A stretch of DNA of 64,000 nt, taken from assembly GCA_964630775.1 (NCBI GenBank), contig CAZVYY010000003.1, forward strand, positions 124,001-188,000, in the 5' to 3' direction. The translations under genes were made by a program, and so were the position numbers. Of this stretch, positions 34,798-42,588 are shown one piece after another. Below the pieces are notes generated by a model. The model made no database searches. It saw only the letters and a list, made by a program, of their open reading frames with translations, and was not told the origin of the DNA. The stretch comes from Anaeroglomus sp964630775 (GTDB lineage Bacteria; Planctomycetota; Phycisphaerae; Sedimentisphaerales; Anaerohalosphaeraceae). Every line of letters starts with the position of its first letter. Within the stretch, counting starts at the first letter, position 1.

Positions 34798-35199
34798 ATG
34801 AGTCCATTGACCATCGATATTGACGACATGAAAACATCCTTCCAGCCTGGCCAAATCATCTGCGGCCAGGTTCGCTGGCAGGCAGACTCGACACCCCCAA
34901 AAGCATCTCTGCGCCTGTTGTGGTACACGAAAGGCAAGGGGACGGAAGATGTAGGCATTGCCGATAGCGTTGAATTTAACAATCCCGAGCAAAATGATCG
35001 GCGTACCTACCAGTTTAAGATTCCCGAAGGGCCGTACAGTTTTTCAGGAGAGTTATTTTCCTTAATCTGGTCGCTCGAATTGGTTGTCGGCAAACAATTC
35101 GCCCGCCAGGATATTACCGTGTCTCCGGATGGGCATGAAATCCGGCTGCATGAAACAGTGCTTGAAGCGAAACCGTTTTTAGAAGGTGATATAAGATAA
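34798..35199 (+). CDS. Small arrestin-like beta-sandwich protein
   Basis: 133 residues, all-beta in pattern, no signal or membrane segment. The start LTIDIDDMKTSFQPGQIICGQVRWQ, with a turn after GxxxxGxVxW, is the typical first strands of arrestin/SpoOM-type domains. ASLRLLWYTKGKG and the YSFSGELFSLIWSLEL stretch continue it. The C-terminal domain of the preceding membrane protein looks like a related fold, so the two products may pair. AAGGAG is 5 bases before the ATG and the gap to the upstream stop is 11 bases. Its last 21 bases overlap the end of the convergent radical SAM gene. Confidence 0.6.
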   Translation: MSPLTIDIDDMKTSFQPGQIICGQVRWQADSTPPKASLRLLWYTKGKGTEDVGIADSVEFNNPEQNDRRTYQFKIPEGPYSFSGELFSLIWSLELVVGKQFARQDITVSPDGHEIRLHETVLEAKPFLEGDIR

Positions 35200-36309
35200 G
35201 GCTTTTTGGGTTACCTTGGTCGGACGAAGCACATCCCGCAATTTTGTGATATGTGTCAATTTTCGAGCTTCAAGAATGGTTTTAACAGCAGTAGGGCCTA
35301 AACCGGGCACGCGCAGCAGAGAAAACGTATCTGCTTTGTTGATATTCACCGGGAAATATTCCGGATGAGCCTCCGCCCAGAGCAGTTTGGGGTCTTTTTC
35401 AAGCGACAATCGACCTTCTTCATTAAACAGGATATCCGAGTCGGTAAATCCATACTTCCGCATCAGAAAATCAGCCTGATAAAGGCGGTGTTCCCGAATG
35501 AGTCGCTGGGCCGGCATTTCGCTGTCGCCCGGCAAAGAAGGAGAGCCTGCGATGGATTGATAAGCACTGAAATAGACCCGCTTGAGCTTCAATCCCTGAT
35601 AGAGTCTGCCCATATAACGGACGATCTGCTTGTCAGATTCCCCAGCCGCCCCGACGATAAACTGGGTGGTTTGCTTGACTCGCTGGTATTTGCTGCCCTT
35701 GGCAGTCAAATCACTGATCAGCTTCATCGGAGCGACGATATCCTTGAGAAAGTCTTTTTTATGGGACAAACGCGACAGGTATTCCTGCCCCGGGGTTTCA
35801 ATATTGATTGATACTGCCGATGCCAGCTTCAGCGTTTCTTCGATGGCGGCAGGCGAGGCTCCGGGAAGGATTTTCAGATGAATATACCCTCGAAATCGGT
35901 GTTTCTTACGAATGATAGCAGCAATCCCATTCAGCCTTTCCATGGTCTTATCCGGGGTGCCGGTCAGCCCGGAACTTAGAAAAAGCCCGTGTACAAATCC
36001 GGCCCGAAGATAATCCATGAACAGGTTGGCGGTTTCTTCGATGCCCAGGGTGCATCGGGCAACATCATTGCCGCCGCGAAGGGGGCAGTAAAGACAATCA
36101 TTCGAACAGGCGTTTGATATCAGGGTTTTAAACAGGATGGTGGAGCCGCCCCCAGGCAAGACGACCGGGTATATCCAGTTTCCGTCCGGACCTTTGCGGC
36201 GATGTTCCTCTTTGCTGGTCGCACACGCACAGGCAAGGTCGTACTGGCCGTCCCGGCCGAGGATTTTGAGCTTTTCCGTGGTGTCGGGCTGACTGATTAT
36301 TGCGGGCAT
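35179..36309 (-). CDS. Putative DNA modification/repair radical SAM protein with HhH tail
   Basis: 376 residues. The cluster motif is C-x3-C-x2-C in NACSNDCLYCPLRGG, followed by VHGLFLSSGLTGTPDKT. The C-terminus (about 330-370) contains NINKADTFSLLRVPGLGPTAVKTIL, a helix-hairpin-helix DNA-binding element. This combination is the family annotated as putative DNA modification/repair radical SAM proteins, usually beside a uracil-DNA-glycosylase-like gene. That partner is not seen here: the neighbours are an arrestin-like gene (21-base tail overlap) and a divergent sigma factor. No clear ribosome site at the start. Reaction unknown. Confidence 0.82.
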   Translation of the reverse strand: MPAIISQPDTTEKLKILGRDGQYDLACACATSKEEHRRKGPDGNWIYPVVLPGGGSTILFKTLISNACSNDCLYCPLRGGNDVARCTLGIEETANLFMDYLRAGFVHGLFLSSGLTGTPDKTMERLNGIAAIIRKKHRFRGYIHLKILPGASPAAIEETLKLASAVSINIETPGQEYLSRLSHKKDFLKDIVAPMKLISDLTAKGSKYQRVKQTTQFIVGAAGESDKQIVRYMGRLYQGLKLKRVYFSAYQSIAGSPSLPGDSEMPAQRLIREHRLYQADFLMRKYGFTDSDILFNEEGRLSLEKDPKLLWAEAHPEYFPVNINKADTFSLLRVPGLGPTAVKTILEARKLTHITKLRDVLRPTKVTQKALSYITF

Positions 36310-36470
36310 TGCTATACAAGAATTCTATTAAACATCTTCCCTGAAATCGATTTTTATACCATACAAAAAATATTTTAATTAGCAAGTTAAGTAAATTAAA
36401 ATTTCGGGTAATTATCTGTATAGTCATTGTTGAGTATAATGTGTATAATATATTTTGAGATTGGCATAGA

Positions 36471-36504
36471 GGGGATAAATAGATAAACATTATCCCCAAG
36501 GGGA
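36471..36504 (+). promoter_or_regulatory. Alternating hairpins over the ribosome site of the sigma factor
   Basis: GGGGATAA (36471-36478) pairs perfectly with TTATCCCC (36490-36497). The same TCCC can pair instead with GGGA (36501-36504), which is the ribosome site AAGGGGA of the gene at 36508. Only one can form at a time, so the leader could switch translation on or off. Two TATAAT elements lie upstream (36435-36440 and 36444-36449). Confidence 0.45.
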
Positions 36505-36507
36505 ATT

Positions 36508-37083
36508 ATGTCGGATAATGCCGAAAACAAGGCAGGGCAAAAAGGGCTGGAAGACGGCACCGCCAGGGTGCAGGAAGAGCAGATATTGTCATTAATATTC
36601 CAGTATCGGATTAAATATATCTCCTATATTCGTTCGATTATCTGTGATTATCATTTAAGCGAAGATGTCTATCAAAGTGTTTCCCTTGAGGCGATTCGCT
36701 CTGCCGACAAGTTTCAGAATATGAAGCATTTGCAGCAGTGGCTCTGGGTGGCCTGCCGGACGCGGGCACTGAATGTCTTGCGGGAACAGAATAAGCCGGT
36801 CAGGGTTTTTGACAATGAGATGCTGGATATCATGCAGCCGTTCTGGGAAACCCGCAGCGCCTATGAACAGCATGAGATTTTTTCCTATCTGGAAAAATGT
36901 CTCGGCAGACTGTCAGCCTATGCCCGGGAAATTATTCATTTCCGTTATCGTGAAAATTTAACCGGCCAGAAACTGGCCGATGCCCTCGGGCGTAAATGTG
37001 AATCGGTCTATGTGGCGTTAAGTCGCGTTCACAGGACTCTGGCTGAATGTATTCAGCGGCAAAATGCCATCCATAAGAAATAA
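36508..37083 (+). CDS. ECF-type sigma factor
   Basis: 191 residues, sigma-70 family, of the kind named after Rhodopirellula/Verrucomicrobium. Region 2 (about 30-95) includes YRIKYISYIRSIICDYHLSEDVYQSV and LQQWLWVACRTRALNVLRE. Region 4 (about 125-185) has LSAYAREIIHFRYRENLTGQKLADALG, the helix-turn-helix for the -35 element, then SVYVALSRVHRTLAECI. The AAGGGGA site just before the ATG may be masked by a hairpin. The FecR-type gene begins one base after the stop, a normal sigma/anti-sigma arrangement. The probable targets are the exported LamG proteins behind it. Confidence 0.9.
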   Translation: MSDNAENKAGQKGLEDGTARVQEEQILSLIFQYRIKYISYIRSIICDYHLSEDVYQSVSLEAIRSADKFQNMKHLQQWLWVACRTRALNVLREQNKPVRVFDNEMLDIMQPFWETRSAYEQHEIFSYLEKCLGRLSAYAREIIHFRYRENLTGQKLADALGRKCESVYVALSRVHRTLAECIQRQNAIHKK

Positions 37084-37084
37084 T

Positions 37085-38824
37085 ATGTCCAGAAATCAGC
37101 ACAATCAGAATAATCTAAGCAATGTCCCGGATGAGGCGACATTGGTTTACCTGGTTTATGCCTACCTGGACAATCAGGCTTCGGACGAAGAGCAGAGCAG
37201 GCTTAAAACCTGGCTTCAGCGCGATCCGGCCATGCGTGCGTTGTTTATCCAGATATGCATGCAGGACCAGATGGTCTATGAGGCGGTCAACACCTCCGGA
37301 GGTGTTGTCTGCCAGCCCGAAGCGGCCCAGGACGATCGAAACCTGTCGTTATGGCGGGAATTGAGCTGGGAAGAGAAGAACGCCCCGGCCGTTCCGCAGG
37401 ACAAAACCGCGGACGAAGCCGCGAAAATTATTCCCGATCGAAGTCGGATTGTTCCCATACGGCATCGAGTCAACCGCTTGTCTTTGGCCACAATTATCTC
37501 GCTGGCCGCGGCGCTGCTGCTGATGATGACCTATATTTACTTCCATCCGTATGCCAGCATTGAAACAGCGACGCTGGTGGATACGATGAATGTACAGTGG
37601 GCTGAAGAAATGCGTATGCCCGGACCCCAGGGGCGAATTAAAACGCTGGTACCGATGACCCTGCTGCAGGGGGTTGCACGTATTCAGATGGATGATGGGG
37701 TGGAACTGGTGGTCGAATCGCCCGCTAAATTTGAACTGGCGACCTCGTCGGAACTGCGTATGGACTATGGCCGGGTGTATGCCTATGTCTCCGAAATCGG
37801 GCGAGGCTTTACGGTTACGACCCCGAATTCGAGAATTGTCGATCTGGGTACGGAATTCGGCGTTGAGGCCAACGGTGCCGGGCAGACGGATTTGCATGTA
37901 TTTCAGGGCAAAACCTATCTGGTCGCAGGCACCAAGCAGAATGCCAAAACCGTCGAAACGCTGGATGCCGGTCAGGCCCGGGGCGTCCAGGGCAACGGTG
38001 TTGTTCGGAATCTGGGATTGAAGGCCGAGGAATTCGTCCGTTCATTCAATCCCAGGGAAAAACTGACTTGGAAAGGGCAGCCCCTGGATCTGGCGGATAT
38101 GGTCGGCGGTGGAAATGGCTTTGGCACCGGCGTTATCAATATGGGCTACAGCCTGGCAACAGGCAGTGCTGTTCTGCTTGATGGTCCCATCAGCATTGTG
38201 GATGCCGGAATTTACAGGCCGGTTTTCTCCAATCCGTTTGTCGATGGCGTATTCATTCCAACCGGTCCCGGCCAGATTGTGTCTTCGCAGGGGCATCAAT
38301 TTGACGATTGCCCGGCCACCAACGGCGGGGCCTGGAGCGGCACGGTATTCAACGGGGCCTTGCATTACAGCTATGGAAATCCGCGAATTTACCGTCACCA
38401 GTTGCGATTGGCCGGCAAAGAGTATGGCATCCCCGGCAATCCCGCCATCAATATGCACGCCAACTGCGGAATAACCTTCAATCTGGCTGAAATACGACGT
38501 CTGGTGCCGGGCTACGATATTGGGCAATTTACCTCCGTATATGGAATCAGCGAAACGTTTTTTGATTTTTATGAAGTACGGGATATCCCGGATATTACTG
38601 TGCCGCGGGTCGATTTCTTTGTTCTGGTTGACGGCAAGGTCCGGTTTTCAAAGAAAGCGGTTGCTCCCGAGGTCGGCAAACGGCTTCTGGCGAAAGTTCA
38701 ATTGCTGCCCGAGGACCGTTTTCTGACCCTGATTACCACCCAGAGCGATGACCCGTATGCAATCAGCTATGACTGGGCATTATTCGCTGAGCCGCAACTG
38801 CATTTAACGCGAGTCAGCCAGTAA
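37085..38824 (+). CDS. FecR-domain anti-sigma protein with NPCBM-like C-terminal module
   Basis: 579 residues. The cytoplasmic N-terminus (about 15-70) resembles the anti-sigma part of FecR-like proteins (ATLVYLVYAYLDNQASDEE). One membrane helix (about 132-153) is followed by a FecR periplasmic domain (about 180-315, with LLQGVARIQMDDGVELVVES, YGRVYAYV and IVDLGTEFGV). The last 150 residues have the NPCBM-like pattern (GITFNLAEIRR, DFFVLVDGKVRFSKKAV, LTLITTQSDDPYAISYDWALFAEPQL). It can therefore sense a ligand outside and hold the sigma factor inside. The start is the ATG one base after the sigma stop. An alternative ATG at 37064 overlaps it. Confidence 0.82.
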   Translation: MSRNQHNQNNLSNVPDEATLVYLVYAYLDNQASDEEQSRLKTWLQRDPAMRALFIQICMQDQMVYEAVNTSGGVVCQPEAAQDDRNLSLWRELSWEEKNAPAVPQDKTADEAAKIIPDRSRIVPIRHRVNRLSLATIISLAAALLLMMTYIYFHPYASIETATLVDTMNVQWAEEMRMPGPQGRIKTLVPMTLLQGVARIQMDDGVELVVESPAKFELATSSELRMDYGRVYAYVSEIGRGFTVTTPNSRIVDLGTEFGVEANGAGQTDLHVFQGKTYLVAGTKQNAKTVETLDAGQARGVQGNGVVRNLGLKAEEFVRSFNPREKLTWKGQPLDLADMVGGGNGFGTGVINMGYSLATGSAVLLDGPISIVDAGIYRPVFSNPFVDGVFIPTGPGQIVSSQGHQFDDCPATNGGAWSGTVFNGALHYSYGNPRIYRHQLRLAGKEYGIPGNPAINMHANCGITFNLAEIRRLVPGYDIGQFTSVYGISETFFDFYEVRDIPDITVPRVDFFVLVDGKVRFSKKAVAPEVGKRLLAKVQLLPEDRFLTLITTQSDDPYAISYDWALFAEPQLHLTRVSQ

Positions 38825-38907
38825 TCAGGATGATGCTAACGGCGAAAGATGAGGAATGACTGATGGGAATGAGGCTGTTTCAGTGTCAGGTATTGGCGTT
38901 GAAATAA

Positions 38908-38922
38908 AGACCATCGTGGTCT
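38908..38922 (+). repeat. Short perfect hairpin before the first LamG gene
   Basis: AGACCA-TCG-TGGTCT, six base pairs, 35 bases before the ATG at 38957. It could be a weak terminator after the FecR gene or an RNA processing site. No T tract follows. Confidence 0.3.
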
Positions 38923-38956
38923 GAAACGATAACATTTTTTGTGAAAGGAAAAGGTT

Positions 38957-40975
38957 ATGGTTAGCAGAGGTAGGGTAGCCATGCTGATCTGTCTGTTGAC
39001 GGTGATGCTGATGGCAAGTACAGGATGGGGTGCTGGGTTTGTCAAGCATGAATTGTGGGAAGGTGTTGCAACGACGACGCTGAATGATGCGGTTTTGGTT
39101 GCACAGGGGGGATCTGCACCAACGACGACGAGTTACATTGCGAAATTGGATTTTGTAGGCGACACCATCGATGGATATGTTGATAAATTCACCGCATGGC
39201 TTGTGCCGCCGGTCACCGGTGATTATGTGTTCTATATCAGCAGTGATGATGATGCCGGTGTGTGGATTGTTCCGGATGCCAACGATAAGGCCATCATCAA
39301 TGTGACTGACACGCCTCCGTTGTGCAGGGTGACTGGATGGAGAGGCTATGGCGATTACACCAGCACTGCCGAGCAAGCGTCTGCCCCCGTGGCTTTGCAG
39401 GCAGGGATTCCGGTGAAAATGGTTGTAATTCATCGCGATGGTACCGGCGGTGATTATGCAACGGTTGCCTGGACTCTTCCCGGCAGCACCACCATTGATG
39501 TCATTGGCAGTCAGTATTTCGCCGGTGAACAGCAAGCCGGTGGTCCCATCCCCGCAGATGGCCAGACCAATGTAAAATCGGGTCTGCTAAGCTGGCTTCC
39601 CCCGGCCAAGTGGTCCGGGAAGGGGACACTGACTTACGATGTGTATCTGAGCACCGATCCGAATTTGTTTCCTTCGTCGCTTGTCTCGAATGACCAGACG
39701 ACCACCGCCTTTGATGCCGGTGCGGTCGATGGTATCAATCTGCAGTTCGGCAAAAACTATTACTGGCGTGTCGATGTGACAGACCCCAACACCGGCGGTA
39801 CAGGGTCTTTTACCACGGGTGAGAAGTGGACATTTACCACCAATGACGGAAAACCGTTCATCGTCACGGCTCCGGGAAATGTTTTCGGAACCTTGAATGG
39901 CAGTGCGTCATTTACTGTGGTTGCCGATACGCTTGCAAACACCACGCTGAGCTACCAGTGGTCCTTCAAGACCTTCTTTGGCACTACCTGGACGGATATC
40001 CAGGGGGCAACCGGGCCGACCTATACCAAGAATGGCTTGCAGCCTTCAGATCGCGGTTTATATCGCGTGCGTGTGTATGACACCCTTGGCAACGAAGTCT
40101 TTGCAGAGGCGCGTCTTTATATGCGAATCGGTCTGGTCAACCGCTACAGCTTCACCGATAATGCCAACGATTCCGTCAGCGGAGCGAACGGTACGATCTA
40201 TCAGAGTGCCAATTATCCGGCAACGTTTATCGATGCCCCCGGTACATCCGGTGATCCGACAAAACGGCAGTTATACCTGGCCAACGGTCCCACGCGAACC
40301 GGTTCTGCCGGCGGTCTTCTGGCGTATGTGGACCTGCCCAACGGCGTTATCAGCACGCTCGGCACTCAGGCGACATTTATGGCCTGGTTTACCTGGAGAG
40401 AGACGGATACCGGCCAAAACTGGCAGCGCGTATTTGATTTTGGCAACAGCACAGGCGGAGAAAATGTGTCCGGGACCGGCAACAATTACCTGATGCTGAC
40501 ACCCCGTGCCGACGGCAGAACGCCTCGCTTTGGATACAAGAATTTTTCCACGGGCGAAGAGCGGTATCTGAATGCTTCAGCCAGCCTGACGACCACAAGT
40601 GGTCAGGTGTGCTATGCGATTACCTGGAATGAGGATACGGGACGTACGGAAATGTACCGTAATGGCAAACTGGTCTCTGCCGGCGATATCCATTTCAAGC
40701 TGTCCAATGTCAATGATATCAACAACTGGCTGGGACGTGCTCAATTTAATGACAACGGATTCTGGGGAAACATCAATGAGTTTCGTATCTATGATCAGGC
40801 ATTGCCGGCTTTTGAAATTGCTGCTGCCTATGCACTTGGGCCGGATACCCTGATAGCCAATCCTTGCGTCAACCAGCCGTCGTCCGATATTAATAATGAC
40901 TGCGTGATTGATCTGGACGATTTCGCCCTGATTGCAGCAGAGTGGCTGGATTGCGGATTGACGACTTGCCCGTAA
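38957..40975 (+). CDS. Secreted PA14-like, LamG and dockerin-like protein
   Basis: 672 residues with a signal peptide (1-26, cut after GWG-A). Residues about 55-190 look like a PA14-type beta-barrel (YIAKLDFVGDTIDGYVDKFTAWLVPPVTGDYVFYISSDDDAGVWI). An Fn3/Ig-like middle (200-410, GLYRVRVYD) follows, then a LamG domain (about 425-630, MAWFTWRETD, VFDFGNSTGG, NDINNWLGRAQF, EFRIYDQAL), and a C-terminal half-dockerin (SDINNDCVIDLDDFALIAAEWL) with one calcium loop. GAAAGGAAAAGG precedes the ATG. It probably binds polysaccharide on the surface. It lies just after the sigma/FecR operon. Confidence 0.8.
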   Translation: MVSRGRVAMLICLLTVMLMASTGWGAGFVKHELWEGVATTTLNDAVLVAQGGSAPTTTSYIAKLDFVGDTIDGYVDKFTAWLVPPVTGDYVFYISSDDDAGVWIVPDANDKAIINVTDTPPLCRVTGWRGYGDYTSTAEQASAPVALQAGIPVKMVVIHRDGTGGDYATVAWTLPGSTTIDVIGSQYFAGEQQAGGPIPADGQTNVKSGLLSWLPPAKWSGKGTLTYDVYLSTDPNLFPSSLVSNDQTTTAFDAGAVDGINLQFGKNYYWRVDVTDPNTGGTGSFTTGEKWTFTTNDGKPFIVTAPGNVFGTLNGSASFTVVADTLANTTLSYQWSFKTFFGTTWTDIQGATGPTYTKNGLQPSDRGLYRVRVYDTLGNEVFAEARLYMRIGLVNRYSFTDNANDSVSGANGTIYQSANYPATFIDAPGTSGDPTKRQLYLANGPTRTGSAGGLLAYVDLPNGVISTLGTQATFMAWFTWRETDTGQNWQRVFDFGNSTGGENVSGTGNNYLMLTPRADGRTPRFGYKNFSTGEERYLNASASLTTTSGQVCYAITWNEDTGRTEMYRNGKLVSAGDIHFKLSNVNDINNWLGRAQFNDNGFWGNINEFRIYDQALPAFEIAAAYALGPDTLIANPCVNQPSSDINNDCVIDLDDFALIAAEWLDCGLTTCP

Positions 40976-41001
40976 TTGTTTGTTAGAGAAGAAGTTAAAA
41001 A

Positions 41002-41032
41002 ATGGAGCCGTCGTTTCAAACGGCGGCTCCAT
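41002..41032 (+). terminator. Terminator hairpin after the first LamG gene
   Basis: ATGGAGCCGTCGTTT and AAACGGCGGCTCCAT form a 15-bp stem around a single base with one wobble. It is 27 bases after the stop codon at 40975. A weak T/A run follows at a small distance. Confidence 0.65.
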
Positions 41033-41493
41033 GGGTTCTAAAAATCATGTTTTATATTGAAAAAGAGGATTCAATATAGTATAGTACAGTAATTCAATGC
41101 TGACGGGGTTGATTGCAGCGATGAGGTGATGATGTTGGGTGTGTACGGATGAGGTTGTGATTATGACATCTGCTTATTTGGCAAAGAGTTACGGCTAAAA
41201 CAGCAGTGTTTCTGGTGGGGCTTTTGGGTATTTCAATGGAAGTGATGAACACGGACGGCGGGTGAAATAAGAATACAGAAAGTAGTTGCATGAGGATATT
41301 TCCACGCGACAAAATTAAAAACAAGTCTCACGCAGATGATACAATATAAGAGGGAATCTATTCAAAATAGAATAAAAATGTTTTTTGAAAGGGGAATATG
41401 ACATACACGACAAAACGGTGAGTAGTTTGTGAATATAAGCTTAAGTGAACACGTATAAAAAACGATACAATAATTAATTTGGAGGTGGTTTAG
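41033..41493. other. Intergenic region before the PEP-CTERM LamG gene
   Basis: 461 AT-rich bases with no supported gene. It contains a TATAGTATAGTAC stretch (41077-41089), also found upstream of the 33044 gene (near 32960), and a 7-codon frame (41398-41421) behind GAAAGGGG. A promoter for the next gene is expected but no clear pair of boxes can be named. Confidence 0.4.
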
Positions 41494-42441
41494 ATGAAAA
41501 AGCAAGTGTTAGTTTTATTGGCCGTAGTGAGTCTTTTATCGATGACTGTAAGTGCTGATACTGTTGCCTATTGGCGTTTCGAGGACGGTACCGCGGGAGC
41601 CCAGGTGGTTCATCCCGTGGGTGATGGTCAGTATTACGAAGGCGTTGTCGATGTCTCGGGCAACGGTAATGGCCTGTCCGTGTGGAATGAAAGCTGGGCG
41701 GGTTATGTGTATAGCTCGAATGTCGGCGGCACCAGCGTCAATGGTCTGGCCAACAATTTATGCGTTAAAAATTCGGGCGGTTATCCCGCGATGTGGACCG
41801 ATCCATCCGATCCCATCAGTTCAATCTCTCCCAGAGCCTTCACCGTCGAAGCGTCATTCAAACTGGAAAACGGCGGTTATAAGACCATCGTTGGCCGGGA
41901 TTCGCGTGGAAGCGCGTCTATCAATGGTGACCTCGCCGCTCTGTATTTTCAGGCCGTACCGGATAACGGTCTTGCAATCAAATTCTGTGATGTTTCCGGT
42001 TACTGGCATGAAGCGGTTGCTGCTCCGGGTTCCTATGTTGGTTTTGACTGGGGAACCGATCCGGATGGCACCCAGGCACATTGGTACAGCATGGCTGGCG
42101 TAAGTGATGGATCGACTCTGTCACTGTGGCTCAGAGATGTTACCACCAATGGCACATGGCAGTTAATTGCTCAGACTGACATGACGCTGGCCAACAGCCC
42201 TGATACCGCTCTGACGAAGGGTACAGGGTCCGCTGGTGACTGGACGGCGGGTCAGTGGTCCGTGGGACGCGGCCTGTATGCCGGCGGCCATGGCGACCGT
42301 GCCTATGGCTATATCGATGAAGTCCGTATTTCCGATGCAGCGCTGAGCGTGGATCAGTTCCTGATGGTTGTTCCGGAACCGGCCACAATGGCGGTAATGG
42401 GTCTTGGCGCCCTGTTGGCGGCTCGTATGCGTCGTAAATAA
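41494..42441 (+). CDS. Secreted LamG-type protein with PEP-CTERM tail
   Basis: 315 residues: signal peptide (1-21, cut after VSA-D), one LamG/concanavalin-like domain (about 22-285), and the sorting tail VPEPATMAVMGLGALLAARMRRK at the end, split here as VPEPATMAV, a hydrophobic run and RMRRK. The domain has TVAYWRFEDG, IVGRDSRGS, NGDLAALYF and RGLYAGGHGDRAYGYIDEVRISD. The same motifs recur in the N-terminal half of the next gene (42589), so they are paralogues. GGAGGTGG is 8 bases before the ATG. A hairpin terminator follows. Likely a surface polysaccharide-binding protein. Confidence 0.82.
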   Translation: MKKQVLVLLAVVSLLSMTVSADTVAYWRFEDGTAGAQVVHPVGDGQYYEGVVDVSGNGNGLSVWNESWAGYVYSSNVGGTSVNGLANNLCVKNSGGYPAMWTDPSDPISSISPRAFTVEASFKLENGGYKTIVGRDSRGSASINGDLAALYFQAVPDNGLAIKFCDVSGYWHEAVAAPGSYVGFDWGTDPDGTQAHWYSMAGVSDGSTLSLWLRDVTTNGTWQLIAQTDMTLANSPDTALTKGTGSAGDWTAGQWSVGRGLYAGGHGDRAYGYIDEVRISDAALSVDQFLMVVPEPATMAVMGLGALLAARMRRK

Positions 42442-42492
42442 TTCAGGATTCAATCCTGCTTTTGAGCAGAATTGAATGTGAACGTGTTATGG

Positions 42493-42527
42493 AGAGAGGG
42501 AATGGCGAAAAATTCCATTCCCTCTCT
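42493..42527 (+). terminator. Terminator hairpin after the PEP-CTERM LamG gene
   Basis: Perfect 13-bp stem AGAGAGGGAATGG (42493-42505) / CCATTCCCTCTCT (42515-42527) with a 9-base loop, followed by ATTTAT. It is about 50 bases after the stop at 42441. Confidence 0.75.
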
Positions 42528-42588
42528 ATTTATCAGGATGTTGCAGTGCAAAGAATTGTATCTTATTAACTGATTTATGGAGGTTACA

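Noticed and set aside
41398..41421. Seven-codon frame behind GAAAGGGG before the PEP-CTERM LamG gene
   Set aside because: A leader peptide is conceivable, but there is no attenuator structure or diagnostic codon run.
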